The notes under the pieces: generated by a model
What the model was told of the DNA's origin: nothing
The model's input: the letters and a program-made list of their open reading frames with translations, nothing else
Databases searched by the model: none
Program-made: the position numbers and the translations under genes
In this document: positions 25,940 through 34,279 of the stretch, piece after piece
Layout: the number at the start of each line of letters is the position of its first letter
How positions within the stretch are numbered: position 1 is the stretch's first letter
NCBI RefSeq assembly: GCF_030697375.1
Contig: NZ_JAUYQD010000065.1
Location: forward strand, 1-64,000
Source: Rhodoferax sp.
GTDB taxonomy: Bacteria; Pseudomonadota; Gammaproteobacteria; Burkholderiales; Burkholderiaceae_C
DNA: 64,000 nt
Direction: 5' to 3'

Positions 25940-27763
25940 ATGGCACAGTACAAAGCCCCCCTGCGCGACATGCGCTTTTTGATGAACGAAGTGCTGGACT
26001 ACCCCGCGCACTACGCCAGCCTGCCCAATGGCGCCGACGCCACCCCCGACATGGTGGACGCCATTTTGGAAGGCGCCGCCACTTTGTGTGAAGAGGTGCT
26101 GGCCCCTCTGAACCACTCGGGCGACCAGGAAGGCTGCCACTTTAAAGACGGCGTGGTCACCACACCCAAGGGCTTCAAGGAAGCCTACCAACAGTTTGTG
26201 GAAGGGGGCTGGCAAGGGCTGTCCTTCCCCACCGAGTTTGGCGGCCAGGGCTTGCCCATGTCCTTCAATATTTTCAAATCCGAGATGATGGGCACGGCCA
26301 ATTGGTCGTTCACCATGTACCCAGGCTTGAGCGTGGGCTGCATCAACACCTTGCTGCAGTACGGCAACAAGGCGCAAAAGCAGCAGTACATCCCCGCACT
26401 GGTGGCGGGCACCTGGTCCGGCACCATGTGCCTGACCGAGCCGCAGTGCGGCACCGACCTGGCCCAGGTCAAAACCAAAGCCGTGCCCCAGAAGGATGGC
26501 ACCTTCAAGATCACCGGTACCAAGATCTTCATCTCCGCCGGTGAACACGACCTGACCGAAAACATCGTCCACATCGTGCTGGCCCGCCTGCCCGATGCCC
26601 CCGAAGGCACCCGGGGTATTTCGCTGTTTGTGGTGCCCAAGGTCAATGTCAAGAAAGACGGCTCCCTGGGTGAGCGCAACACCGTGAGCTGTGGCTCCAT
26701 CGAACACAAGATGGGCATTTGCGCCTCGGCCACCGCCGTGCTGAACTTCGACGATGCCATCGGCACCATGGTGGGCGAGCCCAACAAGGGGCTGGAAGCC
26801 ATGTTCACCTTCATGAACACCGCCCGTCTGGGCACGGCCGTGCAGGGCGTGTGCCATGCCGAGGCCTCGTTTCAGGGTGCTTTGCCTTACGCCAAAGACC
26901 GCCGCTCCATGCGTGCCCTGTCCGGCAAGAAAGAGCCCGAAAACAAGGCCGACGCACTGATCTGGCACCCCGATGTGCGCCGCATGCTGCTCACGCAAAA
27001 AGCCATTGCCGAAGGCGGTCGGGCCATGATTTACGGTGTTTTGCAGTTGGGCGACCACATGTTCAACGCGGGGGCCGCAGGCGACCAGGCCAAGTACAAG
27101 GAATATGACAACAAACTGGGCTTCTTCACCCCCATTCTCAAGGGTTTCCTGACCGAAATGGGGCTGGAAGCGGCCAACCTGGGTGTGCAGGTGTTTGGTG
27201 GCCACGGTTACGTCAAAGAACACGGCATGGAACAAATCGTGCGCGACGCACGTATCTCCACCCTGTACGAAGGCACCACCGGCATCCAGGCGCTGGACTT
27301 GCTGGGCCGCAAGGTCTTGCTGGGTTCCAAGGGCAAATGCGTGCGGGACTTCACCCTCACCATGCTCAAGTTCGCCCGCCCGCACATGCTGGCGCGCACC
27401 CCCCTGGGCGCCATGGCGCGTAACCTGGGCCTGCGGGCCGCCGAGTGGAACGTGCTGACCACCGCCATCATGCTGCGCGCCCCCAAGGACCGCGAACTGG
27501 TGGGCGCGGCCAGCGTGGACTACCTGATGTACTCCGGCTACGTGATGATGGGCTACTACTGGGCGCTGCAAGCGGCCAAGGCCGAAGAACTGCTGGCCAG
27601 CGGCGAGGGCGCCGAGTCTGAAGAGTTCTACCGCGCCAAGCTGCAAACCGCCGAGTTCTACTTCGAACGCATGATGCCCCGCGCCAACAGCCACCGCTCC
27701 GGCGCACTGTCATCGACGCGCTCGGTCATGCAAATGGACAACGAGCACTTTGCGTTCAGCTAA
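25940..27763 (+). CDS. Acyl-CoA dehydrogenase with C-terminal extension
   Basis: A 607-aa FAD-dependent acyl-CoA dehydrogenase that introduces the 2,3-double bond of acyl-CoA. CLTEPQCGTDL (FAD/substrate motif) and the catalytic Glu in LYEGTTGIQALDL (about residue 450) are visible. A C-terminal domain of about 130 residues is typical of the larger FadE-like proteins found next to FadI-type thiolases. It starts 15 bp after the thiolase and is the last gene before a strong terminator. Confidence 0.93.
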   Translation: MAQYKAPLRDMRFLMNEVLDYPAHYASLPNGADATPDMVDAILEGAATLCEEVLAPLNHSGDQEGCHFKDGVVTTPKGFKEAYQQFVEGGWQGLSFPTEFGGQGLPMSFNIFKSEMMGTANWSFTMYPGLSVGCINTLLQYGNKAQKQQYIPALVAGTWSGTMCLTEPQCGTDLAQVKTKAVPQKDGTFKITGTKIFISAGEHDLTENIVHIVLARLPDAPEGTRGISLFVVPKVNVKKDGSLGERNTVSCGSIEHKMGICASATAVLNFDDAIGTMVGEPNKGLEAMFTFMNTARLGTAVQGVCHAEASFQGALPYAKDRRSMRALSGKKEPENKADALIWHPDVRRMLLTQKAIAEGGRAMIYGVLQLGDHMFNAGAAGDQAKYKEYDNKLGFFTPILKGFLTEMGLEAANLGVQVFGGHGYVKEHGMEQIVRDARISTLYEGTTGIQALDLLGRKVLLGSKGKCVRDFTLTMLKFARPHMLARTPLGAMARNLGLRAAEWNVLTTAIMLRAPKDRELVGAASVDYLMYSGYVMMGYYWALQAAKAEELLASGEGAESEEFYRAKLQTAEFYFERMMPRANSHRSGALSSTRSVMQMDNEHFAFS

Positions 27764-27771
27764 TTCCTAAG

Positions 27772-27841
27772 CGTTTTAGGCCTCTGGCCCTTGCAGAATA
27801 AGCGCAGGCAGCTATCAATTAGATAGCGCCTGCGCTTTTTT
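27772..27841 (-). repeat. Dispersed terminator-type repeat, copy 1
   Basis: Read on the minus strand, this segment matches 46159-46221 in order: a GCTAT...ATAGC/TAGC core, TGCGC, ATTCTGC, GGGC-AG, GGCCT and GCTT. Shorter related pieces (ATAGCTGCTTACGCAATT) lie at 47122-47141 and 57732-57750. It is one family of short intergenic repeats, here used as a terminator. Confidence 0.7.
27801..27841 (+). terminator. Rho-independent terminator after the acyl-CoA cluster
   Basis: AGCGCAGGC (27801-27809) pairs with GCCTGCGCT (27828-27836), and after a bulged A, GCTAT pairs with ATAGC (27811-27815 with 27823-27827), giving about 14 bp of stem. A run of six T follows. The hairpin is part of a longer dispersed repeat (27772-27841). 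Confidence 0.85.
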
Positions 27842-28025
27842 GTGGGCGAATGGCCTGAGGGCGTGTTGTTTGCAGCGCGGGCGGTAATTCTTCACACTTC
27901 GCCCAAGTTTTTGCTGCATCAACGGATGCCGCATGGCACATGCGCTCTTTCGCAGCGGAAAATCCGATTGGCGTGGTCTGCTGCCACCTCGGGTACAGCG
28001 GCATGCTTTTTGGAGATGAAACACG

Positions 28026-28595
28026 ATGAACATTCGGACAACATGGGCCGTCGCGGTGGCCGCCGGTCTGGCTTTTGCAGGCGCTGCGCAGGCGCAGGTG
28101 CTCGGCACCATTGCAGCGTCCTCTACCAAGGTCAAAGTCGGCGAACCGGTGACCATTACTGCGAACATTGACGTGCTCAATGCCAATTACTGCGGTTTTG
28201 TCGTCGGCTTCGGTGATGGCACCGGTAAAGACGCTGTCAGCGATGTGAGTAACGCGGTTCCCTTGGTGCTGACCCGTACCTATGACAAGCCCGGCACCTA
28301 CCACGTCACCCTGGGCGGCAGAAACGTGCAAAACCACCCGAACTGCGGTGGTTCCGAGCGCGCGGTGGATATCGTGGTGACAGGCACCGCGAAAGCCGCA
28401 GCCCCCGCCGTGATGACGCCTTCTGCCGTATGTGCCCCGGGTTGGAAACTCTCCGGCAAGCCCAACACCAAGACCGGCACCTTTGCCTGTGCAGCCAAAA
28501 CCGGCACCGCGTTCCCTGCCGCCAAACCCACTTGCAAAGGTGATTTGAGCTACTTTGAAAATGCGAAAAAAGGTCAGTACGGCTGCAAGCCCTGA
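28026..28595 (+). CDS. Small secreted protein with PKD-like domain
   Basis: A 189-aa exported protein with a clear signal peptide (about 1-23, ending AQAQ). Residues about 30-120 resemble a PKD or Ig-like domain (FGDGTG, then TYDKPGTYHVTLGG). The C-terminal 55 residues are rich in Lys, Gly and paired Cys (CAPGW, FACAAK, PTCKGD, YGCKP), suggesting disulfides. GGAG lies upstream of the ATG. It stands alone, after a terminator and before a fic gene on the same strand. Function unknown. Confidence 0.75.
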   Translation: MNIRTTWAVAVAAGLAFAGAAQAQVLGTIAASSTKVKVGEPVTITANIDVLNANYCGFVVGFGDGTGKDAVSDVSNAVPLVLTRTYDKPGTYHVTLGGRNVQNHPNCGGSERAVDIVVTGTAKAAAPAVMTPSAVCAPGWKLSGKPNTKTGTFACAAKTGTAFPAAKPTCKGDLSYFENAKKGQYGCKP

Positions 28596-28699
28596 TCGCC
28601 AACACCGGCGGTGCACACCTTTGGGGTGAATGTGTACAGTCTAAAACGTAAGCATTTTTCCTAAAAAAGTGCCTAAAATAATCGTTTTTCAGGCTGTAT

Positions 28700-30295
28700 A
28701 TGCAAATTTCATCCATCGACCTCGGATATAGCTGGATTTCAAAGGCGCTTGAGGTGACGCCGGTGCAGCCGTTTCGCGTCACCAGTGGCATCGGTTCGGG
28801 CATGTCAGCCTTGCAGCAGGGGCGTGCCACGCGCAAAACCTATACCCGCGCTTATGCGCCTGAGCCTACGCTGGCGGGGCACCTGACGTTTGCGTTGAAG
28901 TACGAGGGGGTGGAACTGGATTTTCTGGCCCGCGTGTTTCAACGCACCGGGGCCGATTTCGTGCGGGAGTGGGTGAGGCAAGAGCCCACCAGTGCCTACG
29001 CCAGGCGTGCAGGTTTTCTCTTCGAGTGGCTGACAGGCCAGGAGATGGACGGCATTCAGGATGCAAGTGGAAATTATGTGGATGCGATTGATGCCAAGCG
29101 TTATTTCGTAGCCACCCAAGCCGACAAAAACCGGCGCTGGCGGATCAACGACAACTTGCCAGGCACGCCGGCCTTTTGTCCAATGATCGAGCGCAGCAAA
29201 AACCTGCGCGATACCGCCAGTCTAAGCGCCGAGATCCAGGCGCTGATGGATGATTTCGGGGAAGACACGCTGCTGCGTGCGGTCCACTGGCTTACCGTGA
29301 AAGAGAGCCGGGCGAGCTTTGCCATTGAGTCCGAAGGCAAAGAAGAAGACCGAATTCATCGCTTTGCGCGGGCCATGGTCACGCACTGCGGCCAGATTGA
29401 AGATCCCCTGTCGGAGGCGTCTTTGGAGACTTTGCAAAGCGGGATCATGGGGGCCATCACCACCGGGTTTCGCCCGGGTCTGCGGCGTTCTCCTGTGTTC
29501 GTCGGACACACGGCCGACTACCAGCCCGTCATTGATTACCTGGCACCGGGTTTCAAGGACGTGCCGGACATGATGGAGGGGCTGCGGGCCGTGGCGCAGC
29601 GCACCGTGGGTCAACACGCCGTGTTGCGCGCGGCGGCGCTGTCCTTTGGGCTGGTGTACATCCACCCGCTGGCCGATGGCAATGGGCGCATTTCCCGCTT
29701 CCTGATCAACGACACTTTGCGCCGCGATGGCGTGATTCCGGCCCCCGTTATCTTGCCGGTTTCGGCCGTGATCAGCGCGTCGGCCCAGTACCGGCATGGG
29801 TACGACCAGGCTCTGGAAGTATTCTCTAAACCCTTGATGCGTGAAATTGGAAAAGCCTGCAGCTTTGCGCAAGAGCTTCAGTATGAAGACGGGGTGCGCT
29901 CCAACCTTCAGTTCGAGTTGTGGGAGGATGCCTTGCCCTCCTGGCGCTACCCGGATTTGACGCTGCAGACCCAGTATTTAAGCCAGGTGATTGACGCCGC
30001 CCTCACCGACGGTCTGCGGGCCGAAGCGCAGTACCTGAGCCGCTACGACCAAGCCGAGCAGGCACTGAAACGGCGGGTCGAGGGCTCCAGCGAGGACTAC
30101 GCCAGGATCATTCGGTCCATCACCAAACATCGTGGTGTTTCCGGCAAGTTGAAAAAAATCTATCCGCTGGTATTTGAAGATACAAGCCGCTCGGAATGTA
30201 TCGTGGCGGACATACTGCGCGCTTTCAAGGCGACGGATGGGGATGGTGACGATGAAAACCCGGGCCCGATCGAAACCGTGAAGCCCATTCTATGA
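28700..30295 (+). CDS. Fic-domain protein (probable protein AMPylase)
   Basis: A 531-aa protein. The Fic core motif reads HPLADGNGRISR (about residues 322-333), with the catalytic His and the GNGR loop intact but Leu in place of the usual Phe. Upstream, SFAIESEG (about 210-217) occupies the place of the inhibitory helix motif SxxxE(G/N), with Ser after Glu instead of Gly or Asn. The C-terminal 200 residues are helical and unassigned. Such proteins usually transfer AMP to Tyr, Ser or Thr of a target. The target is unknown, and no antitoxin gene accompanies it. It overlaps the convergent phosphatase gene by six bases. Confidence 0.87.
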   Translation: MQISSIDLGYSWISKALEVTPVQPFRVTSGIGSGMSALQQGRATRKTYTRAYAPEPTLAGHLTFALKYEGVELDFLARVFQRTGADFVREWVRQEPTSAYARRAGFLFEWLTGQEMDGIQDASGNYVDAIDAKRYFVATQADKNRRWRINDNLPGTPAFCPMIERSKNLRDTASLSAEIQALMDDFGEDTLLRAVHWLTVKESRASFAIESEGKEEDRIHRFARAMVTHCGQIEDPLSEASLETLQSGIMGAITTGFRPGLRRSPVFVGHTADYQPVIDYLAPGFKDVPDMMEGLRAVAQRTVGQHAVLRAAALSFGLVYIHPLADGNGRISRFLINDTLRRDGVIPAPVILPVSAVISASAQYRHGYDQALEVFSKPLMREIGKACSFAQELQYEDGVRSNLQFELWEDALPSWRYPDLTLQTQYLSQVIDAALTDGLRAEAQYLSRYDQAEQALKRRVEGSSEDYARIIRSITKHRGVSGKLKKIYPLVFEDTSRSECIVADILRAFKATDGDGDDENPGPIETVKPIL

Positions 30296-30757
30296 AGTGC
30301 GAACGATTTGGATCAGTCCGTCGCAGGCGTCTTCAATCAGGTCCAGCACATGGTCAAAGCCATTGGGTCCGCCGTAGTAGGGGTCTGGCACCACCTCGCT
30401 TTGGTGCTGGGTGCAAAACTCGGTGAGCCTGCGCAGCTTGCCTTGGTGTTGCGCCGGGCAGCGTTTTTGCAGAATGGACAGGTTGTCCCAGTCCATGGCC
30501 AGAATCAGGTCGAACTGCGCAAAGTCTGCTTCGCGCACCTGCCGGGCCCGTAGTTTCGAGAGGTCGTAGCCCCGCAGGGCTGCATGTTTTTGCGAACGCA
30601 CATCGGGCGGGCTGTGGGGGTGGTAGTTGTGTGTGCCTGCCGAATCCACCTGCACCCGGTCAGCCCAGCGGATTTGCTTGAGCTTGTGCAGCATGACGCC
30701 GTGGGCGGTGGGGCTGCGGCAAATATTGCCCATGCACACAAACAAGAGGGATTGCAT
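30290..30757 (-). CDS. Low-molecular-weight protein tyrosine phosphatase
   Basis: A 155-aa phosphatase with the P-loop CMGNICRS (Cys and Arg of CX5R) at residues 8-15 and the general acid in VPDPYYGG near residue 125. Length and motifs match the bacterial LMW-PTP family (Wzb, PtpA, YwlE). No capsule or tyrosine-kinase genes are nearby, so the substrate is open; an arginine phosphatase role is also known in the family. The ATG at 30757 gives the usual N-terminus MQSLLFVCMGN. Confidence 0.92.
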   Translation of the reverse strand: MQSLLFVCMGNICRSPTAHGVMLHKLKQIRWADRVQVDSAGTHNYHPHSPPDVRSQKHAALRGYDLSKLRARQVREADFAQFDLILAMDWDNLSILQKRCPAQHQGKLRRLTEFCTQHQSEVVPDPYYGGPNGFDHVLDLIEDACDGLIQIVRTS

Positions 30758-30767
30758 GCCAGTCTCG

Positions 30768-32372
30768 TCAAACCGTTCTTGGCAATGTCTGTGTTTCAAA
30801 CCCGACAATATTGCGGCTGGTCTTGCTGAACTCCACCCCGATCAGGTGGATGGGCTCGCCCCGGGCCTGGTATTTGTCGGCGTAGCCCTTGTCAAGAAGC
30901 TGCTGCATGGCGCGGCCCTCGGGCGTGAGTTCCACCACCTTGAATTCAAACAGGAACACGTTGCCGTTGAACAGCACCGCCATGTCGATGCGGCCTTTGT
31001 TGGTGGTGTCTTCCAGCCGAATGTTCAGCCCCAGCGCAGCAAAGTAGCTGTAAAAAATGCTGGCGTAGTAGCCTTCAAAGTGGGCCAGTTCGTTCTTGCG
31101 GTACCAGTCGTGGGGGATGGTGGCGTAGAAGGCGTGGAACAAATCCTTCAGCCCCCCCAGATTCACCGTTTTTAACAAGTCAATGAGTTGGATGCGGGCC
31201 TCAAACGAGCTGCGCTCCGGTGCCCCGAACCCCCCCAACAATGCCGCATTCAAACTCGACTCCACCTCGCGGTTCGGGTAGCCCAAGGTGTACACCCACT
31301 GCCCAGGCAAGGGCTCACTGCTGTGGGACACCGTCAGGTAGCCCGCCTGAAACAGCAAGGCTTCGGGTTCAATCTGGTCCACATCAAACGCGGAAAGAAG
31401 CGCCATGCTGCTGTGCAAACGAGCCAGGTCGGGTGTAAAAAAATGGCGATCACTCAGGAGTTTGACCAAAAAGGTCGGCGTGCCGGTTTCAAACCAGTAG
31501 GGCCTGAACACCCGGCTGCGAAACAACAAGAGCAGATCAAACGGGTTGTAGACGCTGGTGCCCAGCCAGTTGTAGCCGTTGTACCACTGGCGGATTTCTT
31601 TGCGGTCGAGTCCTTCAAGCTCAGGCGCAAACACGGTTTCCACGTCGGCATCGGTATAGCCGCACAGGGCGCTGTAGCGGGCTTCCAGCGTGATGTCGGT
31701 GAGGTTGTTCAAGCCAGAGAACAGGCTGACCTTGCTGAATTTGCTGACACCGGTCAGGAATACAAATTTCAAATGCGCATCCGAGCCCTTGAGCACCGAG
31801 TACAGATTCTTCAAACCCTCGCGCATCTCCAGCGCTGCGGGGCTGTCGTTGATGTTGTCCAGAATGGGTTTGTCGTATTCGTCAATCAAAACCACGGCGC
31901 GCTGGCCGGCTTTTTGGTGGGCCTGGGCGATCAGGTCGCTGAAGTTGCCTGCCAGATCGGTGTCGGGCAAGCCCTCCGGAAGTGGTGCGGCCAGCGCAAC
32001 GCGGTGTTGGCGCAGAATTTCGCGAATGCGTTGGTCCAACTCGGCGCGGTTTCGCAATACGCCATCGGAGAAACTTACCCGGATCACGGGGTGTTTTTGG
32101 CTCCAGTCCCAGCGGGTTTCGGCCGCCAGTCCGGTGAACAATTCCTGGCGGCCTTCAAAGAGGTCTTTGAAGGTGTCCAGCAGCAGGCTTTTGCCAAAGC
32201 GCCGGGGGCGGCTGAGAAAATAACTGGAACCCTGCTCAATCAAATCGATGGCCAAGCCAGTTTTGTCCACGTAGTAGTAGCCATCCGCCTCACGAATTTT
32301 GCGAAAGGTCTGGATGCCTATGGGCAGCTTGCGACGGGCAAGTGGAGCGGCTGGGGATGGGGTGGGGGCCAT
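30768..32372 (-). CDS. AAA-ATPase-like protein with PDDEXK nuclease-like C-terminus
   Basis: A 534-aa protein of the AAA-ATPase_like/DUF1703 type. The N-terminal part contains YVDKTGLAIDLI and SRPRRFGKSLLLDTFK, a divergent P-loop, followed by VVLIDEYDKPILD as Walker B. The last 100 residues (EDTTNKGRIDMAVLFNGNVFLFEFKV) match the PDDEXK_9 fold, with Asp, Glu and Lys in place. Such genes are common, often multicopy, and have no proven role; suggestions include mobile-element or defence functions. Start ATG 32372; a longer frame runs into the tRNA gene and is not coding. Confidence 0.87.
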   Translation of the reverse strand: MAPTPSPAAPLARRKLPIGIQTFRKIREADGYYYVDKTGLAIDLIEQGSSYFLSRPRRFGKSLLLDTFKDLFEGRQELFTGLAAETRWDWSQKHPVIRVSFSDGVLRNRAELDQRIREILRQHRVALAAPLPEGLPDTDLAGNFSDLIAQAHQKAGQRAVVLIDEYDKPILDNINDSPAALEMREGLKNLYSVLKGSDAHLKFVFLTGVSKFSKVSLFSGLNNLTDITLEARYSALCGYTDADVETVFAPELEGLDRKEIRQWYNGYNWLGTSVYNPFDLLLLFRSRVFRPYWFETGTPTFLVKLLSDRHFFTPDLARLHSSMALLSAFDVDQIEPEALLFQAGYLTVSHSSEPLPGQWVYTLGYPNREVESSLNAALLGGFGAPERSSFEARIQLIDLLKTVNLGGLKDLFHAFYATIPHDWYRKNELAHFEGYYASIFYSYFAALGLNIRLEDTTNKGRIDMAVLFNGNVFLFEFKVVELTPEGRAMQQLLDKGYADKYQARGEPIHLIGVEFSKTSRNIVGFETQTLPRTV

Positions 32373-32392
32373 CGGTACATTGTAGGCACGGA

Positions 32393-32466
32393 TGGAGCGG
32401 GCGATGGGAATCGAACCCACGTTATTTGCTTGGGAAGCAAGAGTCCTACCATTGAACGACGCCCGC
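32393..32466 (-). tRNA. tRNA-Gly (anticodon CCC)
   Basis: The minus strand folds as a 74-nt cloverleaf. Acceptor arms GCGGGCG (32460-32466) and CGCCCGC (32397-32403) pair, with discriminator T and an encoded CCA (32393-32395). The T-loop TTCGATT sits in a GTGGG/CCCAT stem. The anticodon loop TTCCCAA gives CCC, read as glycine; the first anticodon-stem pair appears mismatched (C-A). It lies 36 bp downstream of the chemoreceptor gene on the same strand. Confidence 0.93.
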
Positions 32467-32502
32467 AGGACTGCACGAGTTTACTGCAGGACCGCGCCCT
32501 TT

Positions 32503-34134
32503 TCAGCCCGCATTCAATAACTTCACACCGTTTGGGCGTGGAATGGTAGGGGCACCGAAATCGCCGCTAAGTTGGAAGACGCGCACGACCTCGGCCAGCT
32601 TGGCCGCCTGTGCTCTCAAACTGTCGGCCGCCGCGCTGCTTTCCTCGACCAGGGCTGCATTTTGGAGCGTGACCTGGTCGATGCGGCCAATGGCGCTGCT
32701 GACCTGGCTGATGTCGCGGTATTGTGCTGACGTTGCACTGTGCATTTCACCAATGAGTTCGCTGACGTGCTGCACCTGGGTGACGATTTCGCGCATGGAC
32801 ACCCCGGCATCGTTGACCTGGCGCGCACCCGCTTCAACCTTTTGCACGTTGTCGCCAATCAATTTCTTGATTTCCTTGGCGGCATCGGCCGAACGGTGGG
32901 CGAGTGAGCGCACTTCGCTGGCCACCACGGCAAATCCGCGACCCTGTTCACCCGCGCGCGCCGCTTCCACGGCGGCGTTGAGCGCCAGGATGTTGGTCTG
33001 GAACGCAATGCCATCAATGACGCCCGTGATATCGCTGATGGTTTTGGAGGATGCGGCGATGCCTTGCATGGTGGCGACCACCTGGGCGACTGCGTTGCCG
33101 CCTTGTGCGGCCGTGGCAGAAGCGCTGGACGCCAGCCGGTTGGCTTCGTTGGCGGTATCGGCGTTGTGTTTGACGGTGCTGGTCAGCTGCTCCATGGACA
33201 CCACCGTTTGCTGCAGGTTGCTGGCCTGCTCTTCGGTGCGATGGCTCAGGTCCGAATTGCCGGTGGCGATTTGCGCCGAGCCGGTGGCGATGCTTTCGCT
33301 GCTTTGGCGCACTTCGCCCACCAATTGGGCCAGGCGTTCGCGCATGGTGGCCATGGCGGCCATGACACTGCTGGTGTCGTCTGCCCTGGTGGGAACCGCC
33401 ATGCTCAGATCACCGTCTGCGATGGCCAGGGCGATGCGTGCCACTTCGGTGGGTTCTCCGCCCATTTGGCGCCCGATGGAGCGCACCACCACGATGGCCG
33501 CACCGACACCCAGCGCCAGAGCCACGCCGCAGGCGATCACCAGCATGGAGAGGGAAAGCCGGTAGGTGGCGGCACCCGCCTGGGCCAGTTGGCTGGCGAT
33601 GCCGGATTTGAATTCCCACTCCTTGTCAATGGCCAGCGCCGCCGCCTTGAACAAGCGTTCCGATTTGCCGGTGAAAAGCCGGCGGGCTTCTTCGGTTTTT
33701 TCTGGATCGGCCAAGCTTTGGCGTGAAATGTCCTTGAGCTTGTCCCAGTGGGCCATGGCCAAGCTGGTTGTGGACAGGACGTTTTTCCAGAGTTCTTTGT
33801 CCTCGTCCCCCGACAACAGCGTCTCGTGGTCCGCCAGGGCGGTAGTCAGCTGGGTATTCGCTTGCTGGATGGCGCTCTCCAGTGTCGCCATTTCGTCCGC
33901 AGAGACCGTCATCAGGTGCTGGGCCTGCAGCATGCGGATGGCGGCCATCTTCTCTTGCCATGACCGCACGGCTTGCAGGGAGGGCGTGGTATTGGCCGTG
34001 TAGTAGCTGAGCGCGCCGTGAATCACCCCAATTTGCTGCGCTGCCATGCCGGCAATGCCCAGGAGCAGTACCAGCAGCAGGCCAAAGGCCCATGCAAGCC
34101 GGGTGCCCAGTTTCATTCTCGTTAAGAGATTCAT
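32503..34134 (-). CDS. Methyl-accepting chemotaxis protein
   Basis: A 543-aa receptor. It has a membrane helix (about 10-30), a periplasmic helical sensor of about 160 residues, a second membrane helix (about 190-212), HAMP (GGEPTEVARIALAIADGDLS) and a signalling domain with the tip FQTNILALNAAVEAARAGE. The ATG at 34134 is preceded by AAGGAG with suitable spacing. The sensor differs from the two receptors near the left end of the window. The ligand is unknown. Confidence 0.93.
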   Translation of the reverse strand: MNLLTRMKLGTRLAWAFGLLLVLLLGIAGMAAQQIGVIHGALSYYTANTTPSLQAVRSWQEKMAAIRMLQAQHLMTVSADEMATLESAIQQANTQLTTALADHETLLSGDEDKELWKNVLSTTSLAMAHWDKLKDISRQSLADPEKTEEARRLFTGKSERLFKAAALAIDKEWEFKSGIASQLAQAGAATYRLSLSMLVIACGVALALGVGAAIVVVRSIGRQMGGEPTEVARIALAIADGDLSMAVPTRADDTSSVMAAMATMRERLAQLVGEVRQSSESIATGSAQIATGNSDLSHRTEEQASNLQQTVVSMEQLTSTVKHNADTANEANRLASSASATAAQGGNAVAQVVATMQGIAASSKTISDITGVIDGIAFQTNILALNAAVEAARAGEQGRGFAVVASEVRSLAHRSADAAKEIKKLIGDNVQKVEAGARQVNDAGVSMREIVTQVQHVSELIGEMHSATSAQYRDISQVSSAIGRIDQVTLQNAALVEESSAAADSLRAQAAKLAEVVRVFQLSGDFGAPTIPRPNGVKLLNAG

Positions 34135-34279
34135 ATTTCGCACTCCTTGCGCAACCATTCAGCCTGCTGAAGGTTTTATTCCGTTTTCAGATCAATGGGA
34201 GATGAGGTGCCCCGACGCAGGCAGTGCTTTGGCACGACCAAGAGGGGCAACGGCATATCGCGTGGATATGGAAATGGAA

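Noticed and set aside
25286..27694. 802-codon open frame on the minus strand opposite the acyl-CoA dehydrogenase
   Set aside because: Its translation is rich in His, Gly and Gln, as expected for a shadow of a high-GC coding strand. The plus-strand gene has all family motifs.
32373..32420. N-terminal extension of the AAA-ATPase protein to 32420
   Set aside because: The extra codons translate the 3' part of tRNA-Gly; the ATG at 32372 is the sensible start.
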